A DNA stretch of 64,000 nt from Deltaproteobacteria bacterium (GTDB taxonomy: Bacteria > Myxococcota_A > UBA9160 > UBA4427): NCBI GenBank assembly GCA_002719955.1, contig PBFW01000072.1:102178-166177 (forward strand), written 5' to 3'. Shown here in pieces: positions 44,159-53,006 of the stretch. Made by a program: the position numbers and the translations under genes. Below the pieces are notes generated by a model. The model saw nothing but the letters and a program-made list of their open reading frames with translations, did no database searches and was not told where the DNA came from. Position 1 is the stretch's first letter, and every line of letters starts with the position of its first letter.

Positions 44159-45184
44159 ATGGGCACCAAGGCAAAGCTCGAATATATCTGGCTTGACGGT
44201 TACAAGCCGACCCAGAGCCTGCGAAGCAAGACGAAGATCGTCGAAGACTTCAGCGGCAATCTCGAAGACGCCCCGATCTGGGCCTTTGACGGTTCTTCGA
44301 CGGAACAGGCCGAGGGCGGCGCATCGGATTGTCTTCTCAAGCCCGTCGCCATCTTCCCCGACCCGGGTCGGAAGAATGGCTACCTCGTCATGACCGAGGT
44401 CCTGAACGCCGACAGTACCGCCCACGAGAGCAATGGGCGCGCAACGATCGACGACGACGACGAGGATTTCTGGTTCGGATTCGAGCAGGAATACTGCATC
44501 TGGGACAACGAGCACAACGCACCGATCGGCTTCCCGCCCGGTGGTTTTCCGGCTCCCCAGGGCCAATACTACTGCTCCGTCGGGGCCGCGAACGCGATCG
44601 GTCGCGAGATCGTCGAAGAACATCTCGACCTCTGCCTGGACGCGGGCATCAACGTCGAAGGCATCAACGCCGAGGTGATGTGTGGCCAATGGGAATACCA
44701 GGTATTCGCCAAGGGTGCCGCACGCGCCGGTGACGAGACCTGGGTGTCGCGTTACCTGCTCGAGCGAACGGCCGAACGCTACGGCTACTCGGTCAACCTC
44801 GAGCCGAAGCCGATCAAGGGCGATTGGAACGGCTCGGGCATGCACGCGAATTTCTCCAATGAACTGCTTCGCACCTGCGGTGATCAGGGTGTCTACGACC
44901 AGATCTGCAAGGCCTTCGAGCCGGTCATCGCGGAACACATCGCGGTCTACGGTGCCGACAACGATCAACGCCTGACCGGTGCTCACGAGACGCAGTCGAT
45001 CGATCAGTTCAGCTATGGCGTATCCGATCGCGGCGCTTCGATCCGAATCCCGATCGCGACCGTCGAAGGCGGCTGGAAGGGTTGGCTCGAGGATCGGCGG
45101 CCGGCATCGAATGCCGACCCCTACAAGGTCGCCAGCGTCATCGTCAAGACGGCCAAGGCGGCGAGCGCGAATATCAAGGCCTAG
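44159..45184 (+). CDS. glnII: Glutamine synthetase type II (eukaryotic-like)
   Basis: 341 residues, the short GSII length. KLEYIWLDGYKPTQSLRSKTKI, WAFDGSST, SDCLLKPVAIFPDPGR, FWFGFEQEYCIWD, EEHLDLCLDAGINVEGINAEV, GSGMHANFS, HIAVYGADNDQRLTGAHET and DRGASIRIP match the GlnII series in order, including the active-site Glu and Arg residues. GGAGG at 44147-44151 precedes the ATG. It makes glutamine from glutamate and ammonia with ATP. A sigma-54 promoter upstream and a strong terminator downstream mark it as a single nitrogen-regulated unit; GSII lacks the adenylylation site of GSI. Confidence 0.95.
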   Translation: MGTKAKLEYIWLDGYKPTQSLRSKTKIVEDFSGNLEDAPIWAFDGSSTEQAEGGASDCLLKPVAIFPDPGRKNGYLVMTEVLNADSTAHESNGRATIDDDDEDFWFGFEQEYCIWDNEHNAPIGFPPGGFPAPQGQYYCSVGAANAIGREIVEEHLDLCLDAGINVEGINAEVMCGQWEYQVFAKGAARAGDETWVSRYLLERTAERYGYSVNLEPKPIKGDWNGSGMHANFSNELLRTCGDQGVYDQICKAFEPVIAEHIAVYGADNDQRLTGAHETQSIDQFSYGVSDRGASIRIPIATVEGGWKGWLEDRRPASNADPYKVASVIVKTAKAASANIKA

Positions 45185-45227
45185 AGCCCTCGTTCGGCTC
45201 GGCCCGTCGTGGTCGACTGCCCAAATG

Positions 45228-45263
45228 AAACGGGGCGTCCGGATGGATCCGGACGCCCCGTTT
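45228..45263. terminator. Strong intrinsic terminator after glnII
   Basis: A 17-bp perfect stem, AAACGGGGCGTCCGGAT pairing across GG to its complement, is followed by TTTT at 45261-45264 on the plus strand and AAA on the other side, so it may work for both glnII and the convergent serine hydrolase gene. It is the clearest terminator in the window. Confidence 0.9.
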
Positions 45264-45339
45264 TCATCGCAATACGACGGGCGGCCTCCCTCACTCGTCC
45301 CGACATCGAGAAGCGGCGATCGCTCTAGATCAAACGCCC

Positions 45340-46584
45340 TCAAGCCGGGGAATAGACCTCGGACTCGAGCGCACCATTCGACCCAGCGCCCCGCAATCGA
45401 AGCTTCTTCGTAGCCCGCAGGACCGCGGAGCCGATCGCGGCGATCCGAAAATCGCCAAAGGGCGTCCCCCCGACGCGGTTATTGACCATCGCAACGGAGA
45501 GTCTGCGCGACGGGTCCGCCCAGGCGCCGGATCCGCCAAACCCGAAGTGGCCAAATGCGGTTTCGAGCCCACCTCGACAGGTGAAGGCGGTGTGGTACCC
45601 GAGCCGCCAACCCATTCGAATGGGCATCACCCGGTCTCGACCCTTCACTTGGACCCGGCTCATCTGCCTGACCGTATCAGGCGTGAAGAGCTCGACGCCA
45701 TCGAGACTCCCCCCCTCGGCGATCACCGCATAGAGCCTCGCCAGCGAACGCGCGGTAAAGAGTCCATTTGCGGCGGGCACGGGTACCCCGAGAATCCGCT
45801 CCTCGAAGAGTGTCTTGGCATTATCCGGCGGGACGAGCGCGTCGCGGATATGTTTGACGTCGAGCGGCGACCGGATGAGACGATGAAGGCGTGTCAATGC
45901 GTCGGTCGCGCGGTCCGAGAGGAGTGCGGCGATCAGGCCCGGTCGCTCCGAGCCCGGACACGCAGAAAGTTGCGCCGCTCGGGCGCGCGCCTCGGCAGGG
46001 GCCCCGACATAGATGCCGTCGAGGCCGAGCGGTTCCTCGAGTTCGGTGCGGATCACATCTGCAAGGGATCGTCCGGTGACGCGCTGAATCAACTCGCCGG
46101 TCAGCCAACCATAGGTCAACGCATGATAGGCGCTTTCCAGCTGGGGCTTCGCTTCGGCTCGGGCGAGGCGGTCGACCATATATTCCCAGTCGAGGATGCG
46201 GTCCCCCCGATCGAGGAGTGGACGCAGCCGCGAGAGTCCGGCGCGATGGGTCAGAAGATCGCGGACGCTGATATTCCCTTTTCCGCCCGCTGCAAACTCC
46301 GGCCAATAATGGGCAATCGGGTCGTCGTAAGCCAGTTCGCCGCGATCGGCGAGCATATTGAGAAGGGTCGAGGTGACGCCCTTCGAGGTCGAAAAGGACA
46401 TCGCCATCGTGTCCTCACGCCAGGAACGACCGGCCTCATCACGCACACCGCCCCAGAGATCGACGACCTTGCGACCCTCGTAGTAGACGCAGACGGCCGC
46501 ACCCCCTCCGCTCGAATCGATCTGTTTTTCGAAGACCCGGACCACGGGCCAGAACGGCGCCGCGGCCATTCCCTCAATCGTCAT
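45340..46584 (-). CDS. Serine hydrolase, beta-lactamase/EstB-like esterase
   Basis: 414 residues. The nucleophile motif STSK (SxxK) is near residue 65 in AMSFSTSKGVTS. The Tyr motif is YHALTYG, and a C-terminal HFGFGGSGAWADP replaces the KTG box, as in class C-like esterases (EstB type). LLTHRAGL and PLGLDGIYVG are typical of the family. No signal peptide is seen. Esterase or lactone/amide hydrolase activity is likely; true beta-lactamase is less likely. It shares the terminator with glnII. Confidence 0.86.
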   Translation of the reverse strand: MTIEGMAAAPFWPVVRVFEKQIDSSGGGAAVCVYYEGRKVVDLWGGVRDEAGRSWREDTMAMSFSTSKGVTSTLLNMLADRGELAYDDPIAHYWPEFAAGGKGNISVRDLLTHRAGLSRLRPLLDRGDRILDWEYMVDRLARAEAKPQLESAYHALTYGWLTGELIQRVTGRSLADVIRTELEEPLGLDGIYVGAPAEARARAAQLSACPGSERPGLIAALLSDRATDALTRLHRLIRSPLDVKHIRDALVPPDNAKTLFEERILGVPVPAANGLFTARSLARLYAVIAEGGSLDGVELFTPDTVRQMSRVQVKGRDRVMPIRMGWRLGYHTAFTCRGGLETAFGHFGFGGSGAWADPSRRLSVAMVNNRVGGTPFGDFRIAAIGSAVLRATKKLRLRGAGSNGALESEVYSPA

Positions 46585-46939
46585 TTCACCCCCCGGTGTA
46601 TTTACCCAGACGACCCAATGAAAATCACTCAGCCTCGGTGGACGACTCGCAGGCGCGCCCAGCCCACCGGCGCGGAGGATAGGTTCACACCGAACGTTAG
46701 GGTAGTCGCCTCTCGGCTTCGCCGTGACCGAAAGTCAATCCGCTATTCTCGACACTCCCGTGCATCGTCCATTCGCCCGGAGAAGGGCGCGCGAAGCCCG
46801 CCGGGCTCATCGTCTTCCATCCGCCAGATCTCCCCCGGAACGCATTCGCCGAATTCGCCCCGATCGACCGCGTGTTAGACTGATTCCACTCGGATGCATC
46901 CAATCCCGACGCGGTCCATCCGCAGATATAAGGTTTGAC
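46585..46939. other. Divergent intergenic region
   Basis: About 355 bases between the divergent serine hydrolase and SDR genes. Frames open here on both strands are arginine/serine-rich and lack ribosome sites. It probably holds both promoters; no convincing -35/-10 pair or dyad was identified. Confidence 0.5.
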
Positions 46940-47731
46940 ATGAGCGATCGACTCGCAGGCAAGATCACGATCATCACCGGATCAGGCAGCGGCATCGGCC
47001 GCGCGAGCGCTCTGCGCTTCGCCGAAGAAGGCGCGACCGTCATCGTCAACGACATCGAAAAAGGCGGCGCCGAAGAGACGGTCGGGCTCATCGCGGAAGC
47101 CGGCGGCCAAGCCATTGCGCACCAGGCCGACATCACCGAGCCCGATCAGGTCGAGGATCTCGTCGCCCGGGCGACGCGGGATTACGGGCGCCTCGATGTC
47201 ATGTTCAACAACGCGGGCGGCGCGAGGCCGGAGTCGACCGAAGAGATGACGGCCGAAGCGTATCGAACGATCATGGAGTTGAACCTGGACGGGGTCTTCT
47301 ACGGAACTCAATCGGCACTGCGCGTGATGCTTCCGCAGAAAAGCGGCTGCATCCTGATGACGACTTCCGGCGCGGGCCTCGGAGCGGTCCTTCACCTGGC
47401 CGCCTACGGTATGGCCAAGGCCGGCGTCGTCAATCTCGGCAAGAGCATCGCCGCTGAATACGGCCAATACGGCATCCGCTCGAACGTGATCGCCCCCGGA
47501 CCGATGGGCAGCCCCGGATTCATGGACTGGCTCGCCACGATCGAGGGGGGGCGCGAGCGATTCGAAACCGAGATCCCTGTGCGCCGACTCGGAACGCCAG
47601 AGGATATCGCCCATACCGCGGTCTTCCTCGCTTCGGACGAGGCGAGTTTCGTGAGCGGGATCGTCGTACCCGTTGACGGCGGGATCTCCTCTCAATACCC
47701 GACCCCGCAATTCGCTCTACCGGATGCCTGA
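46940..47731 (+). CDS. SDR family oxidoreductase
   Basis: 263 residues from the ATG at 46940 (AAGG six bases upstream). TGSGSGIG, acidic NDIEKGG (NAD-type), NNAGGARP, Ser in MTTSGAG, AYGMAK, APGPMGSPGF and PVDGGISSQ. All catalytic residues are present. The gene overlaps the following oxygenase gene by eight bases (47724-47731), so the two are translationally coupled: an oxygenase that installs a hydroxyl and a dehydrogenase that oxidises it would be a sensible pair. Substrate unknown. Confidence 0.9.
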   Translation: MSDRLAGKITIITGSGSGIGRASALRFAEEGATVIVNDIEKGGAEETVGLIAEAGGQAIAHQADITEPDQVEDLVARATRDYGRLDVMFNNAGGARPESTEEMTAEAYRTIMELNLDGVFYGTQSALRVMLPQKSGCILMTTSGAGLGAVLHLAAYGMAKAGVVNLGKSIAAEYGQYGIRSNVIAPGPMGSPGFMDWLATIEGGRERFETEIPVRRLGTPEDIAHTAVFLASDEASFVSGIVVPVDGGISSQYPTPQFALPDA

Positions 47732-48611
47732 TCCATCCACCCTGGAGAAAAGATTGACGGACGCCGACTCGAAACCAGGCCCGCTGGAGCTCACCCACCT
47801 CGATCGCCGAGCCGATCCAGACGCGATCTGGAAGGCCCTGGACGAGGACGGTGGCATGATCGTCGACGATTTCATTTCCCAGCCTCTGCTTGACCAGATG
47901 CAATGCGAACTGCTGCCCTACATCGTGGACCACTCTCCCGGGAGCACCCATCCCTCACCCCTTTGGATCGATTTTCACGGAAAATCGACTAAGCGAATCA
48001 CGGGGCTCTGCGAAAAGAGCGCGGGCTGGTCGGCGCTGCTTTGCGACCCCCTCTACCAGGCGATGGGTGATCACTATCTCGGTGCGGACAACTACTACCT
48101 GAACACCGCGCAGCTGATCTGCATCGGCCCCGATGAAACAAGCCAGCTCCTGCATCGAGATGAACTCAACTGGCCCTCGGCGATCAAACCCTCCGACGAG
48201 ATCACGATCACCGCGATCTTCGCGCTGACCGATTTCACGGAGGAAAACGGCGCGACCATCGTCGTCCCCGGAAGCCACCGCTGGACAGACCCGATGCGCG
48301 AAGTGCGTCCCGAAGAGATGAGCCGGGTGACGATGAAGGCGGGGGCCGCGCTCCTCTACAGCGGCAAGATCATCCATGGCGGTGGACCGAATAGCACCGC
48401 TGACCAATGGAGGATCGCCCTCCACGCAGGATTCGTGCTCGGCTGGCTACGCGCAGAGGAAAATCACCAGCTGACCACTCCACTCGAGGTTGCAAGACGC
48501 CTCCCCGAGCGAGTTCAACAGCTCATCGGCTTTCGCTCCTACGAGCAGGCGCTCGGCGGACGCCTCGGGCTCGTCGACTACGACGATGCAGCCCGGCTCC
48601 TCGAACTCTGA
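47724..48611 (+). CDS. Phytanoyl-CoA dioxygenase (PhyH) family protein
   Basis: 295 residues from the ATG at 47724, which lies inside the end of the SDR gene. The iron ligands are LLHRDELNW (HxD) and the distal His in KIIHGGGPNS, with the 2-oxoglutarate Arg in QWRIAL; an acidic FTEENGATIVVPGSH segment precedes the distal His. This is the Fe(II)/2-oxoglutarate PhyH group, which hydroxylates phytanoyl-CoA and many secondary metabolites. It is coupled to an SDR. The exact substrate is not known. Confidence 0.88.
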   Translation: MPDPSTLEKRLTDADSKPGPLELTHLDRRADPDAIWKALDEDGGMIVDDFISQPLLDQMQCELLPYIVDHSPGSTHPSPLWIDFHGKSTKRITGLCEKSAGWSALLCDPLYQAMGDHYLGADNYYLNTAQLICIGPDETSQLLHRDELNWPSAIKPSDEITITAIFALTDFTEENGATIVVPGSHRWTDPMREVRPEEMSRVTMKAGAALLYSGKIIHGGGPNSTADQWRIALHAGFVLGWLRAEENHQLTTPLEVARRLPERVQQLIGFRSYEQALGGRLGLVDYDDAARLLEL

Positions 48612-48637
48612 GCGCTACCGATGAAAAAGACTGACCG

Positions 48638-48814
48638 ATGAGCGAGGGTCGGAATCCAACCTCCTGGATCTTGCTTGTTGTGGGTCTGGGAACGATCGCC
48701 AACGCGCTCTGGATGCCCGCAGGGCCTATGCATTGGTATTCGGACCTGCCGGCAGGCATTCCGGAACCGGCCCCTTCAACCCTCACTTCGTACGCGATAG
48801 ACGAAAAAATCTGA
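48638..48814 (+). pseudogene. Remnant of a small membrane protein
   Basis: An ATG at 48638 opens a 58-residue frame: a hydrophobic helix (WILLVVGLGTIANALWM) followed by MHWYSDLPAGIPE. A one-base shift near 48767 recovers TGPFNPHFVRD, which continues the recognisable motif of a small DUF-type membrane protein (WY..LPGVP.TGPFN.HFVRD, from memory), but the following helices are missing. I read this as a frameshifted fragment, not a functional gene. Confidence 0.5.
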
Positions 48815-49223
48815 CAGCATCGGCGTCAAAGCAACGGGGTCGTGACGATGTTTCGACGATGGTCGGCCTCTTCCGTCGAAAGCATGGTAATCAGATATTC
48901 GACTCTGGGGAGCCGTCCTAGCAGGGCTGCACGAGCCCCGAGCAATGTCACGAGCAGAGCCACCCCTTCGTGTCGATGTGTCGCGACGGATCGCGGGATC
49001 CCCGCCCTGAGTGCAACAAAATCCAGAGCGTCGAATTGCTTGAGCAACTCCTCTTCCAATGGCCCTTCCGATCCCCTGCCGGAAGACTGCGAGCCCCACA
49101 CAGGGGAAGGAACGAGCTGGGGGCCAACCGGATCCAGGGTCGCTTCGCGTGTGGAGCGAGCCCGACCGGCTGACCTACAGTGTGAACCTCGCTTTCAACC
49201 CGTACCGATCAGGAGAATTAGCG
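48815..49223. other. Region with a possible minus-strand remnant
   Basis: The minus strand from about 49101 to 48826 is open for 91 residues and its second half looks protein-like (HEGVALLVTLLGARAALLGRLPRVEYLITML), but I recognise no family and see no ribosome site. The plus-strand frame that extends the next gene upstream is Ser/Arg-rich and unsupported. The last 30 bases hold the AGGAG site of the 49224 gene. Confidence 0.3.
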
Positions 49224-50471
49224 ATGGCCCGAATCGCAGCGCGCATCGTCCGCTATGGCGGTGCTCTTTTCGATCAGAACGAAATCGACCGAGTGAACGC
49301 GCAGCTCTCAGATCCGATGGGCTTGGTCCCCGGCGCAAAGGTCATGGAGTTCGAACAGCGCGTCGCAGACTATATGGGTATGCAGCACGGTGTGATGGTG
49401 AACTCGGGTTCTTCCGCCCTGATGATCGCGATGCGGCTCGCAAATCTCCCCCTCGGTTCCGAGGTCATCACCCCCGCCCTCACCTTTTCTTCAGACGTCG
49501 CCGCCATCTATCATGTGGGCTGCACGCCGGTCTTCCTTGACGTCGGGCTCTCGGACTACCAGCTCAACGTCGATCAGATTCCGGATGTCGTTTCCGAGAA
49601 GACCCGCGCAATCTTGATCCCGGATCTCGTGGGCGGAATCTGCGATTGGGACAAGGTGCGCGCCTATGCAGACGAGCACGACCTCTTCGTGATCCACGAC
49701 AGCGCCGACACCCTCGGCGGCACGCTGCGCGGCCGAAAGACCGCGACCCGTGCCGACATCTCGATTACGAGCTTCTCGATCCATCACATCATCACCGCGC
49801 TCGGCAATGGCGGAATGGTCTTCTTCGACGACGACAAATACCTCGACCGCGCCCTGGCGCTGCGCGCGTGGGGACGTTCGTCCGAAAAGTGGATGTTTGG
49901 CACGAAAATGAACGAAAGTGATGGCCGTTTCCTCGAAGAGATGGGCGGGGTCGAATACGACGGCCTCTTCATCTTCGAGGAGAACGCCTATGGCTTCATT
50001 CCGAACGAATGCGGCGCCGCCTTCGGCCTCGGACAGATGGACAAGATCGACATGCTCTGGAAGCTGCGCGAAGAGCGTTTCAACTGGCACACCGAATTCC
50101 TTCGCCAACACGAAGACAAATTCATCGTCCCGACGATCCTCCCCGAGACCGAAACGACTTGGCTCTGCTACCCGATCCAGCTTCGACCTGAAACCGGCTG
50201 GAACCGACGCAAATTCCAGATTCAGCTCGAGGACTCCGGTATCATGAGCCGCGTGATCTTCTCCGGAAATATCACCCGACATCCGATGCTCCGGAATCAG
50301 GAATTCAGAATGCATCCGGATGGGCTCGGAACCTGCGATCAGATCATGGAACACGGCATCATGCTGCCCTGCCAGCCGACGCTCACCCGGGAGGATTGCG
50401 ACTATCTCTACCAGGTGATCGAAGACTTCATCGAGGCAGACGGCGAAGTGACGGCCACGGCGACGAACTGA
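49224..50471 (+). CDS. DegT/DnrJ-fold PLP enzyme, RfbH/ColD-like 3-dehydratase group
   Basis: 415 residues from the ATG at 49224 with AGGAG upstream. PLP-fold motifs: VNSGSSALM (60-68), EVITPALTFSSD, VIHDSADTLGG with Asp 159, and a C-terminal SRVIFSGNITRHP, which closely matches the IFAGNITRQP signature of RfbH/E1. At the position of the PLP-binding Lys (TKNLGALGDGG in aminotransferases) it reads HHIITALGNGG, so the Lys is His 187/188, as in E1 and ColD, PMP-dependent sugar 3-dehydratases. An NTF2-fold gene follows after 31 bases. No other sugar genes are near, so the substrate is unclear. Confidence 0.8.
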   Translation: MARIAARIVRYGGALFDQNEIDRVNAQLSDPMGLVPGAKVMEFEQRVADYMGMQHGVMVNSGSSALMIAMRLANLPLGSEVITPALTFSSDVAAIYHVGCTPVFLDVGLSDYQLNVDQIPDVVSEKTRAILIPDLVGGICDWDKVRAYADEHDLFVIHDSADTLGGTLRGRKTATRADISITSFSIHHIITALGNGGMVFFDDDKYLDRALALRAWGRSSEKWMFGTKMNESDGRFLEEMGGVEYDGLFIFEENAYGFIPNECGAAFGLGQMDKIDMLWKLREERFNWHTEFLRQHEDKFIVPTILPETETTWLCYPIQLRPETGWNRRKFQIQLEDSGIMSRVIFSGNITRHPMLRNQEFRMHPDGLGTCDQIMEHGIMLPCQPTLTREDCDYLYQVIEDFIEADGEVTATATN

Positions 50472-50502
50472 ACGCTACTCAGAAAGTCGAGGAGTCCCTG
50501 CA

Positions 50503-50916
50503 ATGAACGAAGAACACCCCGCCCTCGCGGCCGCCCGATCGTCCTGGAAGGCTGCGATGGCCAGCGACAAATCAGCCTGGCTCGGCCTGATGGCCGACGA
50601 TATCCACGTCGAGGACCCGATCGGTGTTGCACCGACCAACCCGGACGGCGCGGGCGTCCACGGCAAGACTGCACTCGCCGATTTCTGGGAGAAGAATATC
50701 GGCCCCAATTCGATCAAGATCGAGGCGCGCGATTCCCGTACGGCGGGAATGGAGTCCGCGCATCATCTGACCCTGACCATGAAATTCTCGAATGGGGTCA
50801 CGTCGGTCGTCAGCGGCATCTTCACCTACAAGGTGAACGAAGCGGGCAAACTCACGAATCTGCGTGGCTATTGGGATATGGCCGATATGGCTTTCGAGCA
50901 ACCCAAAGGCCGCTAG
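50503..50916 (+). CDS. Ketosteroid isomerase-like (NTF2-fold) protein
   Basis: 137 residues. SSWKAAMASDKSAWLGLMADDIHVEDPIG aligns with the KSI opening; here the base Asp of the EDP motif is present but the oxyanion Tyr position is Trp. The C-terminus has GIFTYKVNEAGKLTNLRGYWDMADM. It follows the RfbH-like gene by 31 bases in the same direction. An isomerase or dehydratase role for a ketone-bearing substrate is possible but open. Compare the homologue at 15532, which has the opposite residue changes. Confidence 0.75.
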   Translation: MNEEHPALAAARSSWKAAMASDKSAWLGLMADDIHVEDPIGVAPTNPDGAGVHGKTALADFWEKNIGPNSIKIEARDSRTAGMESAHHLTLTMKFSNGVTSVVSGIFTYKVNEAGKLTNLRGYWDMADMAFEQPKGR

Positions 50917-51137
50917 CAAGCCGCGGCAAAACACCTATGTCTGCCTTGCCAGGCGATCCGACCGTGCACCGCGTCGTGCTCTGGTTCAGCTCGGCGCGCT
51001 GACGGTCCAGCTGGTTGCATCGACAGCCCGGTCGTGCGCACCAAGCATCTTACATGCGCGCGACACGACACCCGACCGCACGGAACGGATGAGGTTCGCG
51101 TGGGGCCGCGCCCTGCCATGGGTGAGGGAGGCAGCCG

Positions 51138-51422
51138 TCAGGCCCCGCAGTCGCACAGGGTTGTAGGCCGCCGCCAGATCCTTCGGCTGGCCGAGCCGGG
51201 AGATGGGGTCGAAGCGACGAGACCGGATCGATCCTCGTATGGAACCTGCGACTGCATCGCCTGCGTATCCGTCGGATCCGGCGCGATCGCCTTCACACGG
51301 ATATTCATGTGACCCAACTCGCGGGTCGGATAATGAGTCAGGCCGCTCATCGCGTATTTCTCACCGATCCCCCCCGAGCCCATGACGATCGCCACCTTGC
51401 CCTCGATTCCGGGATGACTCAT
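51138..51422 (-). pseudogene. SDR gene with large internal deletion and frameshift
   Basis: From the ATG at 51422 the frame gives an SDR start (KVAIVMGSGGIGE) that jumps directly to KYAMSGLTHY and RELGHMNIRVKAIAPDPTDTQAM, the YxxxK and following region of an SDR. About 130 residues between the two motifs are missing, and the Lys of YxxxK is lost. Around 51230 the reading frame shifts: another frame continues with a plausible LGQPKDLAAAYN. The start overlaps the stop of an upstream fragment (ATGA at 51419-51422). Confidence 0.7.
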
Positions 51423-51640
51423 TTCTCGTCCTCCTGGTGCAGGCCGCTCCGCAGCGCGAGATTCGTAGCCCGATCGGCTGAGCCGCGCTTGCGCACGAAA
51501 ATCATTAGGGAGGGGGCACGAAAGGGTTCGCCGATGGCCTCATCTCGATAGAATCCGGGCCAGTGCGCTACGAGGTACGCGCACGTCGACACGATCCCAA
51601 GCAACCCACGCGACTCCCCAGCGAGTGCAAACAACGAAAT
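51419..51640 (-). pseudogene. C-terminal fragment of an unidentified gene upstream of the SDR remnant
   Basis: The minus-strand frame ending at 51419 reads YLVAHWPGFYRDEAIGEPFRAPSLMIFVRKR before a polar tail. It overlaps the SDR remnant's start by ATGA, the same coupling seen between real genes here, which suggests it was once the preceding operon gene. Upstream it runs into the opposite-strand gene at 51654 without a start, so it is cut off. I do not recognise the family. Confidence 0.33.
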
Positions 51641-51653
51641 GGAACCACCCACC

Positions 51654-52034
51654 ATGGCCGATACCAAACGCCGCGAGCGCGGACTCGAGATGCTCAAAAA
51701 GGTTTATGCGGGAGATGTCGTCGCCCCGCCCGAGGGCAATGCATTCACCGACGTCATGCTCGAGCAGGTCTTCGCCGAGGTCTGGTCTCGGGATGTCCTG
51801 TCGATCCGCGATCGACGGATCCTGCTGCTGGGGATCATCGCCGAAAAAGGCGAGACGATGACGTTCGGAATTCAAGTGAAGGCCGCCCTCAAGAACGGCG
51901 AACTCGCTCCCGACGAGGTCCGCGAATTCACGCTGATGATCGCGCAATATGCGGGCTATCCACGTGCCGCAGCGCTGATCGGTGTCATCGAGACGCAGAT
52001 CGCCGAGGTCGAAAAAGAAAAAGCGGCGGGCTGA
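51654..52034 (+). CDS. Carboxymuconolactone decarboxylase-like protein
   Basis: 126 residues from the ATG at 51654; an in-frame ATG at 51639 would add five residues and neither has a clear ribosome site. RRERGLEMLKKVYAGD is the usual gamma-CMD opening, followed by VFAEVWSRDVLSIRDRRILLLGIIAEKGE and VREFTLMIAQYAGYPRAAALIGVIE. The catalytic CxxC of AhpD is absent. It resembles 4-carboxymuconolactone decarboxylase-type proteins that are widespread near SDR genes. Substrate unknown. Confidence 0.85.
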   Translation: MADTKRRERGLEMLKKVYAGDVVAPPEGNAFTDVMLEQVFAEVWSRDVLSIRDRRILLLGIIAEKGETMTFGIQVKAALKNGELAPDEVREFTLMIAQYAGYPRAAALIGVIETQIAEVEKEKAAG

Positions 52035-52055
52035 ATATGCTCGGGAGTCGATGCC

Positions 52056-52847
52056 TCAGGCGTCGCTCCCCGGCGGCGGGATCTGCATCATCCCGACCGC
52101 TGCCCCTCCATCGACGCAGATCACCTGCCCCGAGATATACGCTGCAGCCGAACTGCATAGGAAGAGAACGGCATTGGCGATATCCAATGGTGCCCCTACG
52201 TAGCGGAGTGGACAGCGAGCCTCGCCCGCGTCACCGCCACCGACCCGCTCCATCCCTTCGGTCCCGCCAATCGCACCGGGAGCAAGCGCGTTCACCCGCA
52301 CGCCGTGGGGCCCGAACTCGACCGCACAGGTTCGCGTCAGGGAATCGACGCCCGTCTTTGCGGCGGCGACATGTGCCTGAAATGCGACACCCATGCGTTC
52401 GAAGGGCGCTGTGATATTGACGATATGACCACCGCCCTCCTTGAGTGCGCGCTCGAAGGCGACCTTGGTGACGTGATAGGTGCCTCGGAGATCGATGTCG
52501 ACCACCGCCTTGAAGCCGTTATACGAAAGGCCTTCGATCGCCGCCGGAAAATTCCCGGCGGCGTTGTTGATCACGATGTCGAGGCGTCCCCAGCGCGCGA
52601 GGATCGCCTCGATCACGGCCTCGACCTGATCGGGCTCGCGCACGTCACAGGGCACCCACATCGCTTCGATACCGTCCCCTTCGAGTTCCTTGACCGCGGC
52701 CTCGAGAACGTCCGAGCGGCGGCTCGCGATACAGACCCTGGCACCATGCTCGCCAAGCGCCCGCGCGATTCCACGACCGATCCCGGTCCCACCACCCGTC
52801 ACCAACGCCACCCGATCCGCGCACAGATCCGCTCGGAAATCGCTCAT
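52056..52847 (-). CDS. SDR, 2,4-dienoyl-CoA reductase-like
   Basis: 263 residues from the ATG at 52847, preceded by GGAGGTAACGAAG; longer starts are unsupported. TGGGTGIG, NNAAGNFPAAIEGLSYNGFKAVVDIDLRGTYHV and NITAPFERMG are closely similar to peroxisomal/mitochondrial 2,4-dienoyl-CoA reductases, as is LAPGAIGGTEGMERVGG. The usual SDR Tyr is replaced (QAHVAAAK), as in that subfamily, leaving the Lys. Divergent from a crotonase gene with dienoyl-isomerase features. Together they would process polyunsaturated acyl-CoA. Confidence 0.82.
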   Translation of the reverse strand: MSDFRADLCADRVALVTGGGTGIGRGIARALGEHGARVCIASRRSDVLEAAVKELEGDGIEAMWVPCDVREPDQVEAVIEAILARWGRLDIVINNAAGNFPAAIEGLSYNGFKAVVDIDLRGTYHVTKVAFERALKEGGGHIVNITAPFERMGVAFQAHVAAAKTGVDSLTRTCAVEFGPHGVRVNALAPGAIGGTEGMERVGGGDAGEARCPLRYVGAPLDIANAVLFLCSSAAAYISGQVICVDGGAAVGMMQIPPPGSDA

Positions 52848-53006
52848 CTTCGTTACCTCCTCGATCCCGCCAGGGGATCGCAGAGCATAGGAAATCCGGT
52901 TCCCGATGCGGCACGCAGAGTCCTGCTCGACGGCTCCCAGCGCCACGAATCCCATCTATAATGCGAGTTCCTCCCGGACGGCCGATCGGTCGAGAAGGAC
53001 GAAACC

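Noticed and set aside
44036..45343. 435-residue minus-strand open frame over glnII
   Set aside because: Mirror frame of a strongly conserved glutamine synthetase; no domain of its own.
45547..46878. 443-residue plus-strand frame over the serine hydrolase
   Set aside because: Antisense to a gene with complete catalytic motifs.
49059..49223. 55-codon N-terminal extension of the RfbH-like gene
   Set aside because: Ser/Arg-rich and before the AGGAG site; the domain begins at 49224.
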